Positions 20,781-31,406 of a stretch of DNA of 64,000 nucleotides are shown piece after piece. The stretch is from Cannabis sativa. Lineage: Eukaryota; Streptophyta; Magnoliopsida; Rosales; Cannabaceae. The DNA lies in the NCBI RefSeq assembly GCF_029168945.1, contig NC_083603.1:37696396-37760395 (forward strand). The letters run 5' to 3'. Position 1 is the first letter of the stretch; each line of letters starts with the position of its first letter. The position numbers and the translations under genes are program-made. A model generated the notes under the pieces. It saw only the letters and a program-made list of their open reading frames with translations. It ran no database searches and was not told the origin of the DNA.

Positions 20781-23002
20781 TGTAAAGCCCACTTAGTTAA
20801 TTTGGAAATTAGCAGTTGTTTATGATTAATTATGAAATTATTTATAGCTATTTAAATAATTTATTATACTGTTATTTATGTTATTCAGTAGCTTGCATAT
20901 TTTGTAATTCCGGTGCCCGGTATTTTGGAACTCGGCGTTTGGCTCAGTAGAAATCACAACTTAGTATGTTAGTAGTTTGGGGACGGGTTTTAGACATTGG
21001 GAATGTCGGGAATGGCCGGGAATTTAGAATTCCCAAAAATACCCCTTTAGTATGATTTATGTGGTTTTATGGTGGAGGGGCAAAATGGTCTTTTTGCCCC
21101 AATGACTTTTTGTCTTTTAGTGACTTGTTTATTTGAAAAATAAATGTTATTTGTTTATTTTAGTGGCTGAAATGAAATGGTTTAAGTGGCATTATTCTCT
21201 TATTTTCTCATTTCTACACTTAGCAAAAAATTAGAAACTTTGAAAAAAGGAAAACACTCTCTTTTCTCTCTCTCTATTTCGGCTGGTGCATGGGATTCAA
21301 AAGCTGGGTTTTTCTCCTCAAATCCTTGTGAATTTCAACTCATCTTTGTGTAATCTTAGCCAAGGTTTGATCACTTATAACTTGCCTTTGTGTTTTCTTG
21401 AATTTTAAGTAAAATTGATGAAATGCATGCATGATTTTGATATATGGCTGCTGCTGTGATTTTGTATTAATTTCTGGATTGTAAGCATGTTAATTTGAGG
21501 TGATTCAAGCTGTTAGAAATGCATATAGGCTACCTTGTTTAAGCTTTGAGTTTTCTATGCAAAAATGTGATTTTTGGTGAAAATAGTGTGAATCTATTTC
21601 TGTGATGTTGCTGTTGTTTTTAATTGTTTTCAGAGGCTTAGATAAGCTTGATTAAGTAGAATTAAGCTAGTGAAATGCATGATTAGGTGGTTTTGCTCAA
21701 GTTTGAGTTTAGAACTCAAAGCTTGAGCTACAATGGCATTTTTCGGGTTTGAGGTTTCTGGGTTGTTTTGATGCCTTGGATTTGTTCTAGGGAAGGTATA
21801 GAACATGTCTGGAAAGTTTGAGGTGATTTGGGGTTGAATTGTGCAAGTTATGATTATTTGATGTTGCTGCCTGCGAGGAACCGGAATTCCGGTTGTGCAT
21901 CCGGAATTCCGGATGGGGGTCCTGAATTTCCCAGAACCGGAATTCCGGTTGGGCAACCGGTCTACCGGTTGGGGATTTTTCAGAACCCGTGTTTTCCTCG
22001 TTTTTATGTTTTAGGGGGTATTGCCATGCTTTTTATCGATAGGGAAACTTTTAGTTCCTAGTTTTAGTCCCCGGGAAGTGATTTAGCGTGTCACTTATGG
22101 CATTGTGATTTTTATGGTTTAGGAGCCAGTAATCCGCCGCTCAGCTTCAGTTCCAGTCAGGTTGACCGGCACACCTGAATTCGGAAACCAGGTAAGATTA
22201 GTATAACAGTATGCATATGTAGATTACATGTTTAGCGTGCATGTAGGAAGCCTGTTAGATTACATTAGTTATGTATATAGGCTTCGAACCATCCAACCCT
22301 GTCACGTCGGTACAGGCTGGAGTATGACCGACGGCGGAGTATGACCGGTTCGACCGATCAGGCTGACATTTGGTTGGTGGTTATGTGCTATTGACCTATC
22401 CCGTCGGTACAGGCTAGAGTATGACCGACGGCGGAGTATGACCGGTTCGACCGATCAGGAGGATACTTGTCAATAGTACCGTCCCTGTGAACGTTCAAAA
22501 CTCAGTACCATGTTGGACATGGCAGTAGTGGCTCAGTACCATGTTGGACATGGCAGTAGCGGGACTCAGTATCGTGTTGGACACGGCAGTTAGAATTATG
22601 TATGAGTATTATTATGCTTTTCTTACTGAGTCTGTTGACTCACAGTTTACGTTTATGTGTAGGTAAAGGCAAGGCTATAGCTGATGGACCGTGAGCGAGC
22701 TTATGAGATTGTACATGTCGGGGCCGTTAGGACTGGAGCGTACGATCCTCGGGACAGCAAGCCTGAATTTTTGTACTGGTCGTTAGACGACTTTTATTTT
22801 TATGTAATGGTTAAACAGTTAAATCTTTTTGTAAATGATTTTATAATCGGGATCCCGAGTCTTTTGTAATATGGTTTATAAGTTTAATTAAAAAGCAAAA
22901 TTTTAATTAATCACGTTTTTCCATAAACCTCGTTGATTAGCAACGAGCTGCACAGTACGTTCAAAAATCACGTAATACGCCTAAGGTAGTTAGGGTGTTA
23001 CA
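20781..23002 (+). repeat. Solo Tekay LTR nested in the solo copia LTR
   Basis: 2,222 bases, TGTAAAGCCC...GTGTTACA, flanked by GTCTA (20776-20780 and 23003-23007). It is the same family as the LTRs at 9914 and 17105 but clearly diverged. Four near-perfect palindromes lie at 21879-21970, the 30-base tandem repeat at 22500-22592, and the duplicated GAGTATGACC block near 22320-22455. As an independent copy it shows which of the two other LTRs keeps the ancestral base. Confidence 0.95.
21879..21970. repeat. Cluster of four palindromes in Tekay LTR
   Basis: AACCGGAATTCCGGTT (21879-21894), ATCCGGAATTCCGGAT (21899-21914), AACCGGAATTCCGGTT (21935-21950), and AACCGGT-CT-ACCGGTT (21955-21970). A matching cluster is at about 18229-18325 and, degraded, at 11038-11130. 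It could form stem-loops in the RNA or bind a dimeric factor; neither is shown. Confidence 0.8.
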
Positions 23003-24034
23003 GTCTAACTTTAGAATTATAATTGATTAATCAAAATCAATTAACTGAGTCTTACAAGCAGTATGGTCTCAACTAGTATGGGGACCATGGGTCTATATAT
23101 CCGAGCTTCCAATAAGTAGATCAAGAATTTATTTCTTAAATTCACTGACTTATTAATTCTTCGTTTAATCCACGCATAGAACTTAGAATTGCACTCTCAG
23201 TATATAGAACGCTCTATATGTTCCACGATATAGACACGTCATTAGTTATCCATTGTTATAACCCTAATGTGATCAATGATCCTCTATATAGATGATTTAT
23301 ACTGTAAAGGGATTAAATTATTGTAACACCCTACATTGTATTTTATCCTTAAAACACTTATTTTCGTTTGGTTAAGCTCGAAGGAAATCATCCATTACTT
23401 TCTATTCGCCAGATAGAAGCTATAGATTCCATATTTATGTTAGCGCTCCCACTCAATTGCACTACCCTGTTCCCAAAATGTACGTATCACCCTGACCCAA
23501 AAGTAGGCTTAACTAACAAATCAAAGAACACGAATAACACTCTTGAGATTAAACCTAATCATATCAGGATTAAGATCATTTGATCTAGGATCAACAGGTG
23601 ATATTGAATTGAATAGATATTACGGTAAATTCTAATATATCTAATCAAAGTTCAATATCGGTCCCTTCGGATGTATACTCCATACATCCGATGCTGGTAA
23701 ACGTTGCCAATGTTCTGGAAAGGACATAACACTTATCCAAGCTGTAAGAATACCTATCGCTGATTATACCATGTTAGTCTAAATCCAGTGTTCTGACAAA
23801 TCAGGGAATAAACTTTCGAACATATAATTAAGATTATATTCCACTGTGTTGACAACACTATAATCATTAAAAAATTGATATGTTCTGGACTTAAATAGAA
23901 TTCATACATTATGTACATATAATCATGAAATAAATCATGTGAACCATGCAACATTAAATGTTATTTCTGATCTATATTAATAAGTAAATCTGATTATATT
24001 GAAATGAGTTTTATTTAGGGTATATAACCCAACA

Positions 24035-24965
24035 CCTCTATCTCTTAAGGATCAGTAGGAGACTGTTCCTTAGATAGACGGATACCATATCTAGAAGGCA
24101 TGTTTGCCCCATTGGTGTTGTTCATGGAGAATCTCTCTAAAACTTTGTCAATATAGGTTGTTTGAGAGAGAGCAAGAGATTTGTTCTTCCGGTTTCTGAT
24201 AATCTGAATACCAAGAACATAGGCTGCTTCACCCAAATCTTTCATATCGAATTGAGTGTTAAGCCATTCCTTGATGTGAGTCATTTTCTTGATATTGTTT
24301 CCAATAATCAAAATGTCGTCAACATAAGGGACCAGGAATACTACTACTTTGTCTTCCTTGAGTTGGTAAATGCAAGGTTCATCTTCATTCTGAAGAAAGC
24401 CATAGGTCTTGATGATTTCATCAAACCTTTTGTTCCATGAGCGAGAAGCTTGCTTAAGTCCATAGATAGACCTATTTAATTTGCAAACTTTCTTTTCCTG
24501 CCCTGGAAGAACATAGCCTTCTGGTTGCTCCATATAGATGGTTTGTTCAAGTACCCCATTAAGGAAGGCAGTCTTGACATCCATTTGCCAGATTTCTTAA
24601 TCGAGAGCAGCAGCTATGGAGAGAAGAATTCGGATGGATTTGAGCATGGCAACAGGACTAAATGTTTCCTCATAGTCCACGCCTTCTCTTTGGGTATAAC
24701 CCTTGGCTACAAGTCTAGCTTTAAAAGTTTCGACTTCGCCTCCCGCTCCTCTTTTCTTCTTGTAAACCCACTTACATCCGATTGGATGATAGTCATCAGG
24801 TGCGTCTACATATTCCCAGACTTTGTTCTTTTTCATGGAATCCATTTCTGAATCCATGTCGGCTGACCATCGTTTCCGTTGCGGACTAGCCATTGCCTGT
24901 TCATAGGTTAATGGGTCGTCTTCAATGCCGTCACCAACGACCATATTGATTTCACCATCCAAGCC
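24035..24965 (-). pseudogene. Copia reverse transcriptase
   Basis: Two in-frame parts of copia RT, separated by a single TAA at 24597-24595. The first (24962-24597) has GCKWVYKKKRGAGGEVETFK, RLVAKGYTQREGVDYEETFSPVA. The second (24584-24045) has MDVKTAFLNGVLEQTIYMEQ, SIYGLKQASRSWNKRF, the YVDD active site (PYVDDILIIGN) and LGIQIIRNRKNKSLALSQ. This is the best preserved copia pol in the window. A stop occurs at 24047-24045, just before the solo LTR. The 1.8-kb LTR would fit long-LTR copia lineages such as Angela or TAR, but I cannot assign it firmly. Confidence 0.9.
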
Positions 24966-25514
24966 ATAACGAGCTGGTTTTGTTGAAACCCTCCCACTAC
25001 GACGAGGAGCGGTGATCTTTGAACAGGAACTTTGGTAGTAGTTTTCTCAGTAGGTTCTACTGAGGGAGTGGGATTGTCCTCTTCTTGAGTGGAAGAGGAC
25101 GGAACATTGGAAGGAGTTATATTTGAAAGCATTTCCTCTAAAACAACTTTACTTTTCGGTTTGTTGTCTTTAATATAGTTTTCTTCAAGAAAAGTAGCAT
25201 TTGTAGAAACAAACATTTTGTTATCCTTGTGACTATAAAATAGTCCACCCCTAGTCTCTTTACAATTTCAAGCAAACATGCACACTTCAGTTCGTGATTC
25301 AAGTTTGCCTTCTTTCTTTCTCAAGACATGAGCAGGGCACCCCCAAATTCTGTAGTGGCGTAAACTAGGTGTACGACCATTCCAATTTTCGACGGGTGTC
25401 TTAGGGACTACTTTAGATGGAACAACATTTAAAATTTCATTAGGCATCTGTATAGCATATCCCCAAAAGGACGTTGACAGAGTTGAATAACTCAGTGAAA
25501 AATTTCATTAGGCA
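24966..25514 (-). pseudogene. Copia integrase C-terminus and linker to RT
   Basis: The minus strand shows the post-integrase region: a segment ending in MFVSTNATFLEENYI (25216 downward), a serine/threonine/proline-rich linker, and the RRSGR motif at about 25010 in another frame. Sequence from 25217 to about 25490 resembles the integrase C-terminal part, with no clean frame. The 15-base word AATTTCATTAGGCAT occurs at about 25434 and again at 25501, the second directly before the LTR fragment. Gag and most of integrase are absent, so the element is internally deleted. Confidence 0.65.
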
Positions 25515-26641
25515 TTTACAATTTCGCCCTTACTTAGTGAAAAATTCACAAATAGACATAGTCTAATTTGAGAATTATAATTGATTAATCAAAACCAATT
25601 ATATGAGTCTTACAAGCAACATTATCTCAACTAGTGGGGGACCATGGGTCTATATAACCGAGCTTCCAATAAGCAGATCAAAAATTTATAACCTAAATTC
25701 ACTGACTTATTAATTCTTCGTTGAATCCACGCATAGAACTTAGAATTGCACTCTCAGTATATAGAATGCTCTATATGTTCTACCATATAGACACATCATT
25801 AGTTATCCATTGTTATAATGCTAATTTGATCAATGATCCTCTATATGAATGATCTACACTGTGAAGGGATTAGATTACCGTTACACCCTACAATGTATTT
25901 TATCCTTGAAACACTTAACCCAGTATAAATGATATTTCAGCTTATGTGAAATGAGTACTCCACCATTTATTTTTGTTTGGTCAAGCTCGAAGGAGATCAT
26001 CCTTTACTTACTATTCGCCAGATAGAAGCTATAGATTCCATGTTTATGTTAGCGCCCCCACTCAATTGCACTACCATGTTCCCAAAATGTACGTATCACC
26101 CTAACCCAAAAGTAGGCTTAACTAACAAATCAAAGAACACGAATAACCTCTTGAGATTGAGCCTAATCATAACAGGATTAAGATCATTTTATCTAGGATC
26201 AACTAGACGATATTGACTTGAATAGATATTTTTAAGTTTAATAAATCTAAGTCAAAGTTCAATATCGGTCCCTTCCGATGCATACTCCATGCACCCAACC
26301 TGAGCTTTACTTTAACCAATGCTCTGGAAAGAACATCGCGTTTCTCCAAATGCAAGTAAACTCTGTTGTAGATTATCATATCAGTAAAATTCTGTGTCTG
26401 ATATATCTATGAAACTTTATTCACATAGTCATGTTTACGTTCCAATGTGTTGACAATACAATAAACAGGATCAAGTATGTGAAAAGGGTTTCAGATTAAT
26501 TTATAAATCAAATAGACAAGAAATTGATAACATGAACCAAAACATACACAAATGAATGAAAAATACTTATGTTTCTTTATTGATGTTGAATAAAATGGAT
26601 TACATTGAAATGGAGTTTTATTTAGGGCATAAAACCCAACA
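25515..26641 (-). repeat. Truncated copia-type LTR (5' LTR remnant)
   Basis: 1,127 bases corresponding to the right-hand 60% of the other copia LTRs, ending CCCAACA at 26641. Its subtype matches 8015-9803. The outer end (26641) is a normal LTR terminus sitting in a gypsy gag gene. The inner end is fused to integrase sequence, so the primer-binding site and gag were deleted. The flanking bases AAGGA (26642-26646) have no matching duplication at any left-hand LTR edge. Confidence 0.85.
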
Positions 26642-28077
26642 AAGGAGCCTTTGACTTGCCTGGCTTTTGTTCACCTTCTTCTCGTTGAATGTCTTCTTCG
26701 AGCTTGATGAAGCCTTCGGCTCGGCCAAGGAAATCACTCATTGAGTCTACCGGCCCATTCTTCCTTATATCTTTCCAAAGTTCACCGAGGACTTCAATGC
26801 CCCCCAGTATCGCGGATAACTTTCCATCCTCGATTACCCGCGAAACTTTGGTCACTTCCTTCATGAATCTGCTGATGTATGCCCGGAATGGCTCACCTGG
26901 TCGTTGCTTAACCTCGACCAAATTTTCCAAATGCAATGGGAGCTGGCGCGAGGAGAAGAATTGCGCATGTAATTCCGAAGAGAAGTTTTCCATGAGCTAA
27001 ACTTTCCAAGGGCCAACTTGAAATACCATTGCTGAGCGGCTTCCGACAGAGTGGCGGGGAAGACTCTGCAGCATACATCCCCGTACTGCTTGCAAATCCA
27101 TTTGCATCTCAAAGTACTTGAGATGGGAAAGACGATCTTCTCTCCCAGTTTACATCTTCCACGTCGGCATTTTGAACTTGTGAGGTAGTGGCAGGAGGTT
27201 GATCTCTGGTGAGAAGGGAGTTCCGTGTGCTCAGTCTAACTCAAGATCATTATTACATTGTCCAGGCATGCCGTTGCCTTAGCGATTAATTTGCTTGGTT
27301 GACTGGTGGAATGGCACCATTAGTCTGGTTGGAGCCATAAGGTATGACTCCTCCTGAAAAATTACCGGACAAAGTCTGCTCGCCTACCGCTGGGCCCATG
27401 AGCGGAACTCGTGACTGGGGATGTGGCGGCTGACCATTCGTAGTCTGGGAAGTATTCACCATTGGGTCCTCTTCCGTTTCTCCTAGGGGAATGACATTCG
27501 GCGATTGCTGACCTACAGTTTGGTAGGCTCTTCGTATCAGCATGGTGGCTTGCTGACTACGATCTTCAATCTCTGCATGGTGAGCCCTCAATGCCTTCAT
27601 CTCTTTATCTCTCCATTCAGCGAACATGCGCCGTTGTTCGTCGAACGCGAGATTTACTGTAGCACGCAGTTCGTCCTGATCATGATGTAGAGTGTTGTTA
27701 TGACCCTGCATGAGTCCGAGCATGTCACGGAGATTTTATAGTTCGGCAGCGTCTCTGATGGTCGTCTGGGCATTGGTTCCAGGCGGAACAGTCATATTAT
27801 GGATGCCCTGGTTGGGTGCGGAACTGTTATTCCCAGTCTCTTGCACACCACGCGCAATTCCTGTAAAAGGAACTGTTTCACCATTCCCCACGCTTCCCGT
27901 CTGTCCGGGATTAACAGCAGGCAGAACCCTTGAACTTCTTAGGTACTGTGATGTACGATCCAACGTTTGTGAATTTGCTGGATCAGATAGACCTCTACGA
28001 GTTTGCACCATCGTGTTGGCAGTCAGATGTCGAATAAAGAGTGATTTGTGATCCTTCTCCGAATGAAGGCACCAAAA
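26642..28077 (-). pseudogene. Tat-type gypsy gag, N-terminal and core part
   Basis: ATG at 28011-28009 opens MVQTRRGLSDPANSQ, then the acidic/glutamine-rich region. An in-frame TAA at 27738-27736 is followed without frame change by LGLMQGHNNTLHHDQDELRA and FDEQRRMFAEWRDKEMKALR. The capsid core (26993-26622) has LHLENLVEVKQRPGEPFRAY and SDFLGRAEGFIKLEEDIQRE. Homology is strong with 31407-33100. The same in-frame TAA is present there (31653-31655). The gene is cut by a copia LTR at 26641, and its continuation is at 7957. The 28018-28077 part is the untranslated leader with the primer-binding site. Confidence 0.85.
28058..28077 (-). other. Primer-binding site region of Tat element (minus)
   Basis: The minus strand reads TTTTGGTGCCTTCATTCGGA right after the LTR end. 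The plus-strand copy at 31358 has TTTTGGTGCTTTCATT. The primer tRNA is not identified. Confidence 0.6.
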
Positions 28078-28747
28078 TGTTGACTTCACTTTTAGCCAAC
28101 GACAATGAGTCTATTTTATAAGCAATAAACGATATGAAGTAACAGATATATGATAAAGCAATAATAAGACACAGGAATTTTATAGAGGTTCAGCCCTGAG
28201 CAGTTCGACAATAGCCTAATCCTCGTTATTTGTATTGACTTAAGATCAAGGAGAAAAATTCCTTTTCTTATAGCTCTTACAACAGTATCTCTGAATATAT
28301 AATTCTTAGATAATAGTATAGTCTTAGCTTAGCTGCTTTTCGACCGATCCCTTGCCCAGTGAATATACATCACTATTTATAGGGATAGCAAGCTTGAGGA
28401 GGAAGAGTTTCCTCTCTCGTTACAATGTGTACAAACCGAAAGATCGTGCGATCAATGCTGAATGCAAGGATTGTGGGATTGAGGCTGAATACACTGATAG
28501 TGGGATCGTGTGTATGCCATATCCACGTAAATTGATCCCTGAGTTATAGGGATTGAGCTGATGACTCATGATGCAAAAGCTGAATTCACTAAGTGTTGAT
28601 TGCTCTGCGCGGGTCGCTGGATATCTTGCTCTGGCCCTGTCAGCGTGGCATCCTGCTCGGCCTATTTTCCCGAGCAGATGTTCCAAGTGGACTCCACGTG
28701 TCATCATTCTCGTGGTGCAACGTCAGAGTGCAAAATTTTGGATAACA
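28078..28747 (-). repeat. Tat-type 5' LTR (minus strand)
   Basis: 670 bases; the minus strand begins TGTTATCCAAAATTTTGCAC and ends GTCAACA. It is homologous to 29414-30046 and 30703-31357. The TATA box is at 28381-28374. Flanking bases on the right are ATAAG; the other end of the element is lost, so no duplication can be matched. Confidence 0.88.
28374..28381 (-). promoter_or_regulatory. TATA box of Tat LTR (minus)
   Basis: TATAAATA on the minus strand, at the same place as 29753-29760 and 31032-31039 in the sister LTRs. Confidence 0.6.
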
Positions 28748-29413
28748 ATAAGCAAGATGAAAGACAGGCATTATGCAATTGAGAAAGCAAGCATTATGGA
28801 CTGTAAAATCGCATGAACCCATGACAAATAAGAATCGCAGAGTTTCTAAACTTAGGGTTTCCTATGTATTTTCTACAGCAAAGTCGAAGGTGCATTCAAA
28901 AAAGTAAACATGCAAAAATAAACATAAAGGAAATCGAGAACTTACTCAAGAGTCAGGTGTTTGGATTCAAGCAATGTCAAACCAACAAGCAGTTTCGATG
29001 AAGGCACTCCAACAAAGTTGAAGCCAAAAACCTCTCTTTTCGCTCTGAACTCACTTAGCAAAGAAGAATGGTGAAAATGAGTTTGCGTACAAATGCATGT
29101 TGGTATTTATAGGAAAGTAGCAAAAAGGGGTAATCATTTTAAACGAACCTCAGACGCCTCGGTTTCCCCACTAAAAGCGAATATGGGAAATAAAAAATAA
29201 TCAAGTGTAGCAGTCAATCGTGGTGAGAGAAAATCGGATTTTGAAATATTAATTGTCAGAGCATTAATTACCCAAAAATCGAAGGGATGCCTAGTTTTCC
29301 TCACATCAAGTCTCGAACAGACGCGCTCGACACGTGTCCCCATCCAAAAGCAGAAGCAGCTCAGATGAAATCTACACGCAACTTCGAAAGTCCCGTACAA
29401 ACTTGGGGGCAAA
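28748..29413 (+). mobile_element. 3' internal end of a Tat-type element with antisense promoter and polypurine tract
   Basis: This stretch ends in a polypurine tract (ACTTGGGGGCAAA, 29401-29413) right before a plus-strand LTR, so it is the 3' end of a Tat element. No sense frame is visible. On the minus strand there is a clear TATAAATA at 29111-29104 followed by leader-like sequence, which fits the promoter of the antisense gene these elements carry (coding part seen at 38149-50808 in the other copy). The minus-strand Tat element (5' LTR 28078-28747) appears to be inserted into, or rearranged with, its left end. Confidence 0.65.
29104..29111 (-). promoter_or_regulatory. Putative TATA box for the Tat antisense gene
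   Basis: TATAAATA on the minus strand (CCTATAAATACC), about 300 bases inside the 3' end of a Tat element, pointing away from the 3' LTR toward the antisense gene position. The role is inferred from position and motif only. Confidence 0.45.
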
Positions 29414-30046
29414 TGTTATCCCAATTTTGGCACTCTAACGTGGCATCACATGATGGTGACACGTGGAATCAATTTTGAGTATCTGCTCGAAGAATACAGT
29501 CCGAACAGGATGCCTCGTAGGCATGCCCAAAGCAAAGAGATCAACAATCTGCGCAGAGCGACCAACACTTAGTGAATTCACCTTTCGCATTGTGAGTCAT
29601 CAAAGAAATACCTATAACTCGGGTATCAGATTGTAGAGATATGGCAAGCTGTCCAAATCCCACGATCAGGTATTCTGCATTTATCATGCAATCTTTCTTC
29701 TTATATCCATTGTAACGAGAAGGGAATTACTTCCTCTCCAAGTTCATAGTCCTATAAATAGTGATGCATGTTCACTAGGAAAAGGGTCGAGAGATTTTAC
29801 CCTAGAGATATTATCTAAGAATTCATATTCAGAGATATTGTTGGAAGAGCTATAAGAAAAGGAACGTTTTTCCTTGTTCTTGAGTCAATACAAATAACAA
29901 GGATTAGGCTATTACCGAAATGCGCGAGGCTGAACCTCTATAAAATTCTTGTGTCTTTACATTGCTTAACTATATATCAATTGCTATAAATTACTTATCG
30001 CTTACTCAATAAGACTCACTGTCGTTGGCTAAAAGCGAGGTCAACG
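29414..30046 (+). repeat. Tat-type 3' LTR (plus strand)
   Basis: 633 bases, TGTTATCCCAATTTTGGCAC...GTCAACG, preceded by a polypurine tract. TATA box at 29753-29760. The terminal CA is changed to CG. The downstream flank is AT-rich sequence with no second element end. Confidence 0.85.
29753..29760 (+). promoter_or_regulatory. TATA box of Tat LTR (29414-30046)
   Basis: TATAAATA in the context TCCTATAAATAGTGATGC; the same block is present in the two sister LTRs. Confidence 0.55.
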
Positions 30047-30702
30047 AATATTTTATTATTTTTAATGAAATTCAAAATAAGATAAAAATAGAGAAAATTC
30101 TAGAATTAGATTTTATCAATGAAAAAAAAAATTAAGTATCACATGTATATAATTAAACTGTATATATTCCTTATTGTGTGGAATTTTGTTTGTTTAAAAT
30201 AATTAATTTTAATAAAAAAATAAAAAAAAATAAGAAAAAAGAAATAATGCTTTCTAGTGTTTTTATATCGCCACGTCATCGCCTCATTCCTCTCCTTTAT
30301 ATATATACTAGTAAACAGGTCGTGCTTCATGTGCGGCGGTTTATATAAATTTTAAATTATATATGTGAATATTCATTGAATAATAAAATTGTATCAAATA
30401 ATTTTAAATTTATTTTATGTATAATCTTAAAATATATATTTATTAAAAAAAATCTATATGGAGAACTTAAAAGAATTTTTTTTTTTTTTTTAAAAAAAAC
30501 TCATCATAAAATTTTTATATACAAAATAAAACTCACAAAAAATCTTCAAATGTATATTACAGTGAAGAAAAATTGAAAATTAAATAATACTCACAAAATA
30601 TTAATCTAAAACAAAAGAAGACCATAAACTTATAGAAAACTAATCACATAATTTCCAAATAACTGTCATCAACATATCTCACTTATAGTCACTATTACAT
30701 TT
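30047..30702. other. AT-rich spacer
   Basis: About 650 bases of AT-rich sequence with long A and T runs (for example 30120-30130 and 30477-30500) and no credible gene. At 30306-30345 ACTAGTAAACAGGTCGTGCTTC resembles 51048-51075 (GACTAGTTTACTATACCGCGCTTCGCG), suggesting a shared dispersed repeat. Otherwise I see nothing. Confidence 0.6.
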
Positions 30703-31357
30703 TGTTATCCCAAAATTGGCACTCTTACGTGGCATCACAAGAATGGTGACACGTGGCATCAACTTAGGGCACCTGGTCAGATGAACATGCCGTGCAGGAT
30801 GCCTCGCTGGCGTATCCATGATGGAATACTCAACCAAGCACTTCGTGAGTCACCAGCTCAATCCTTATAACTCAGGGATCAACTTGTGTGGGTGTGGCAT
30901 GCACACGATTCCACTATCGGTGTATACAACCTCAATCCCACGATCCTAGCATTCAGCAATGATCACACGATCTTTGTGTTTATACGCTTTGTAACGAGAG
31001 AGGAAACTCTTCCTCCTGAAGTTTCTTGCCGTATAAATAGTGAGGAATGTTCACTGGGCAAGGAGGATGAAAAAACAGAGATCCTACGCCGAAACGCTAT
31101 AAGTTAAGGCTATCTAAGAATTATATATTCAGAGATACTATTGTAAGAGCTATAAGAAAAGGAATCTTCTTTCTTATTCTTAAGTCAATACAACTAACGA
31201 GGATTAGGCTATTACGGAAATGCTCGGGGCTGAACCTCTATAAAATTTCTGTGTCTTCTTATTATTATTATTTGCTTTATTACCTATTCTTACTACGACA
31301 CATCGTCTATCGCGTATCAAAAAGACACATTATCGTTGGCTAAAAGCGAAGTCAAAA
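30703..31357 (+). repeat. Tat-type 5' LTR
   Basis: 655 bases, TGTTATCCCAAAATTGGCAC...GTCAAAA. The expected terminal CA is AA. TATA box TATAAATA at 31032-31039. The primer-site region TTTTGGTGCTTTCATT follows at 31358. Upstream bases are CATTT; no matching right-hand duplication was found. Confidence 0.88.
31032..31039 (+). promoter_or_regulatory. TATA box of Tat 5' LTR
   Basis: TATAAATA in CCGTATAAATAGTGAGG, conserved in the two sister LTRs. Confidence 0.6.
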
Positions 31358-31406
31358 TTTTGGTGCTTTCATTAAGAGAAGAATCACAGATCGCTCTTTC
31401 GACACG

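Larger units (their letters stand above)
19970..24034 (-). repeat. Solo copia-type LTR, itself interrupted
   Basis: The LTR starts TGTTGGATATATT at 19970 and ends ACCCAACA at 24034, with no primer site or polypurine tract on either side. It is flanked by the 5-bp duplication CCTCT (19965-19969 and 24035-24039). Without the nested gypsy LTR it is about 1,838 bases. A solo LTR with an intact duplication is the usual product of recombination between the two LTRs of a full element. It splits copia RT from RNase H. Confidence 0.92.
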
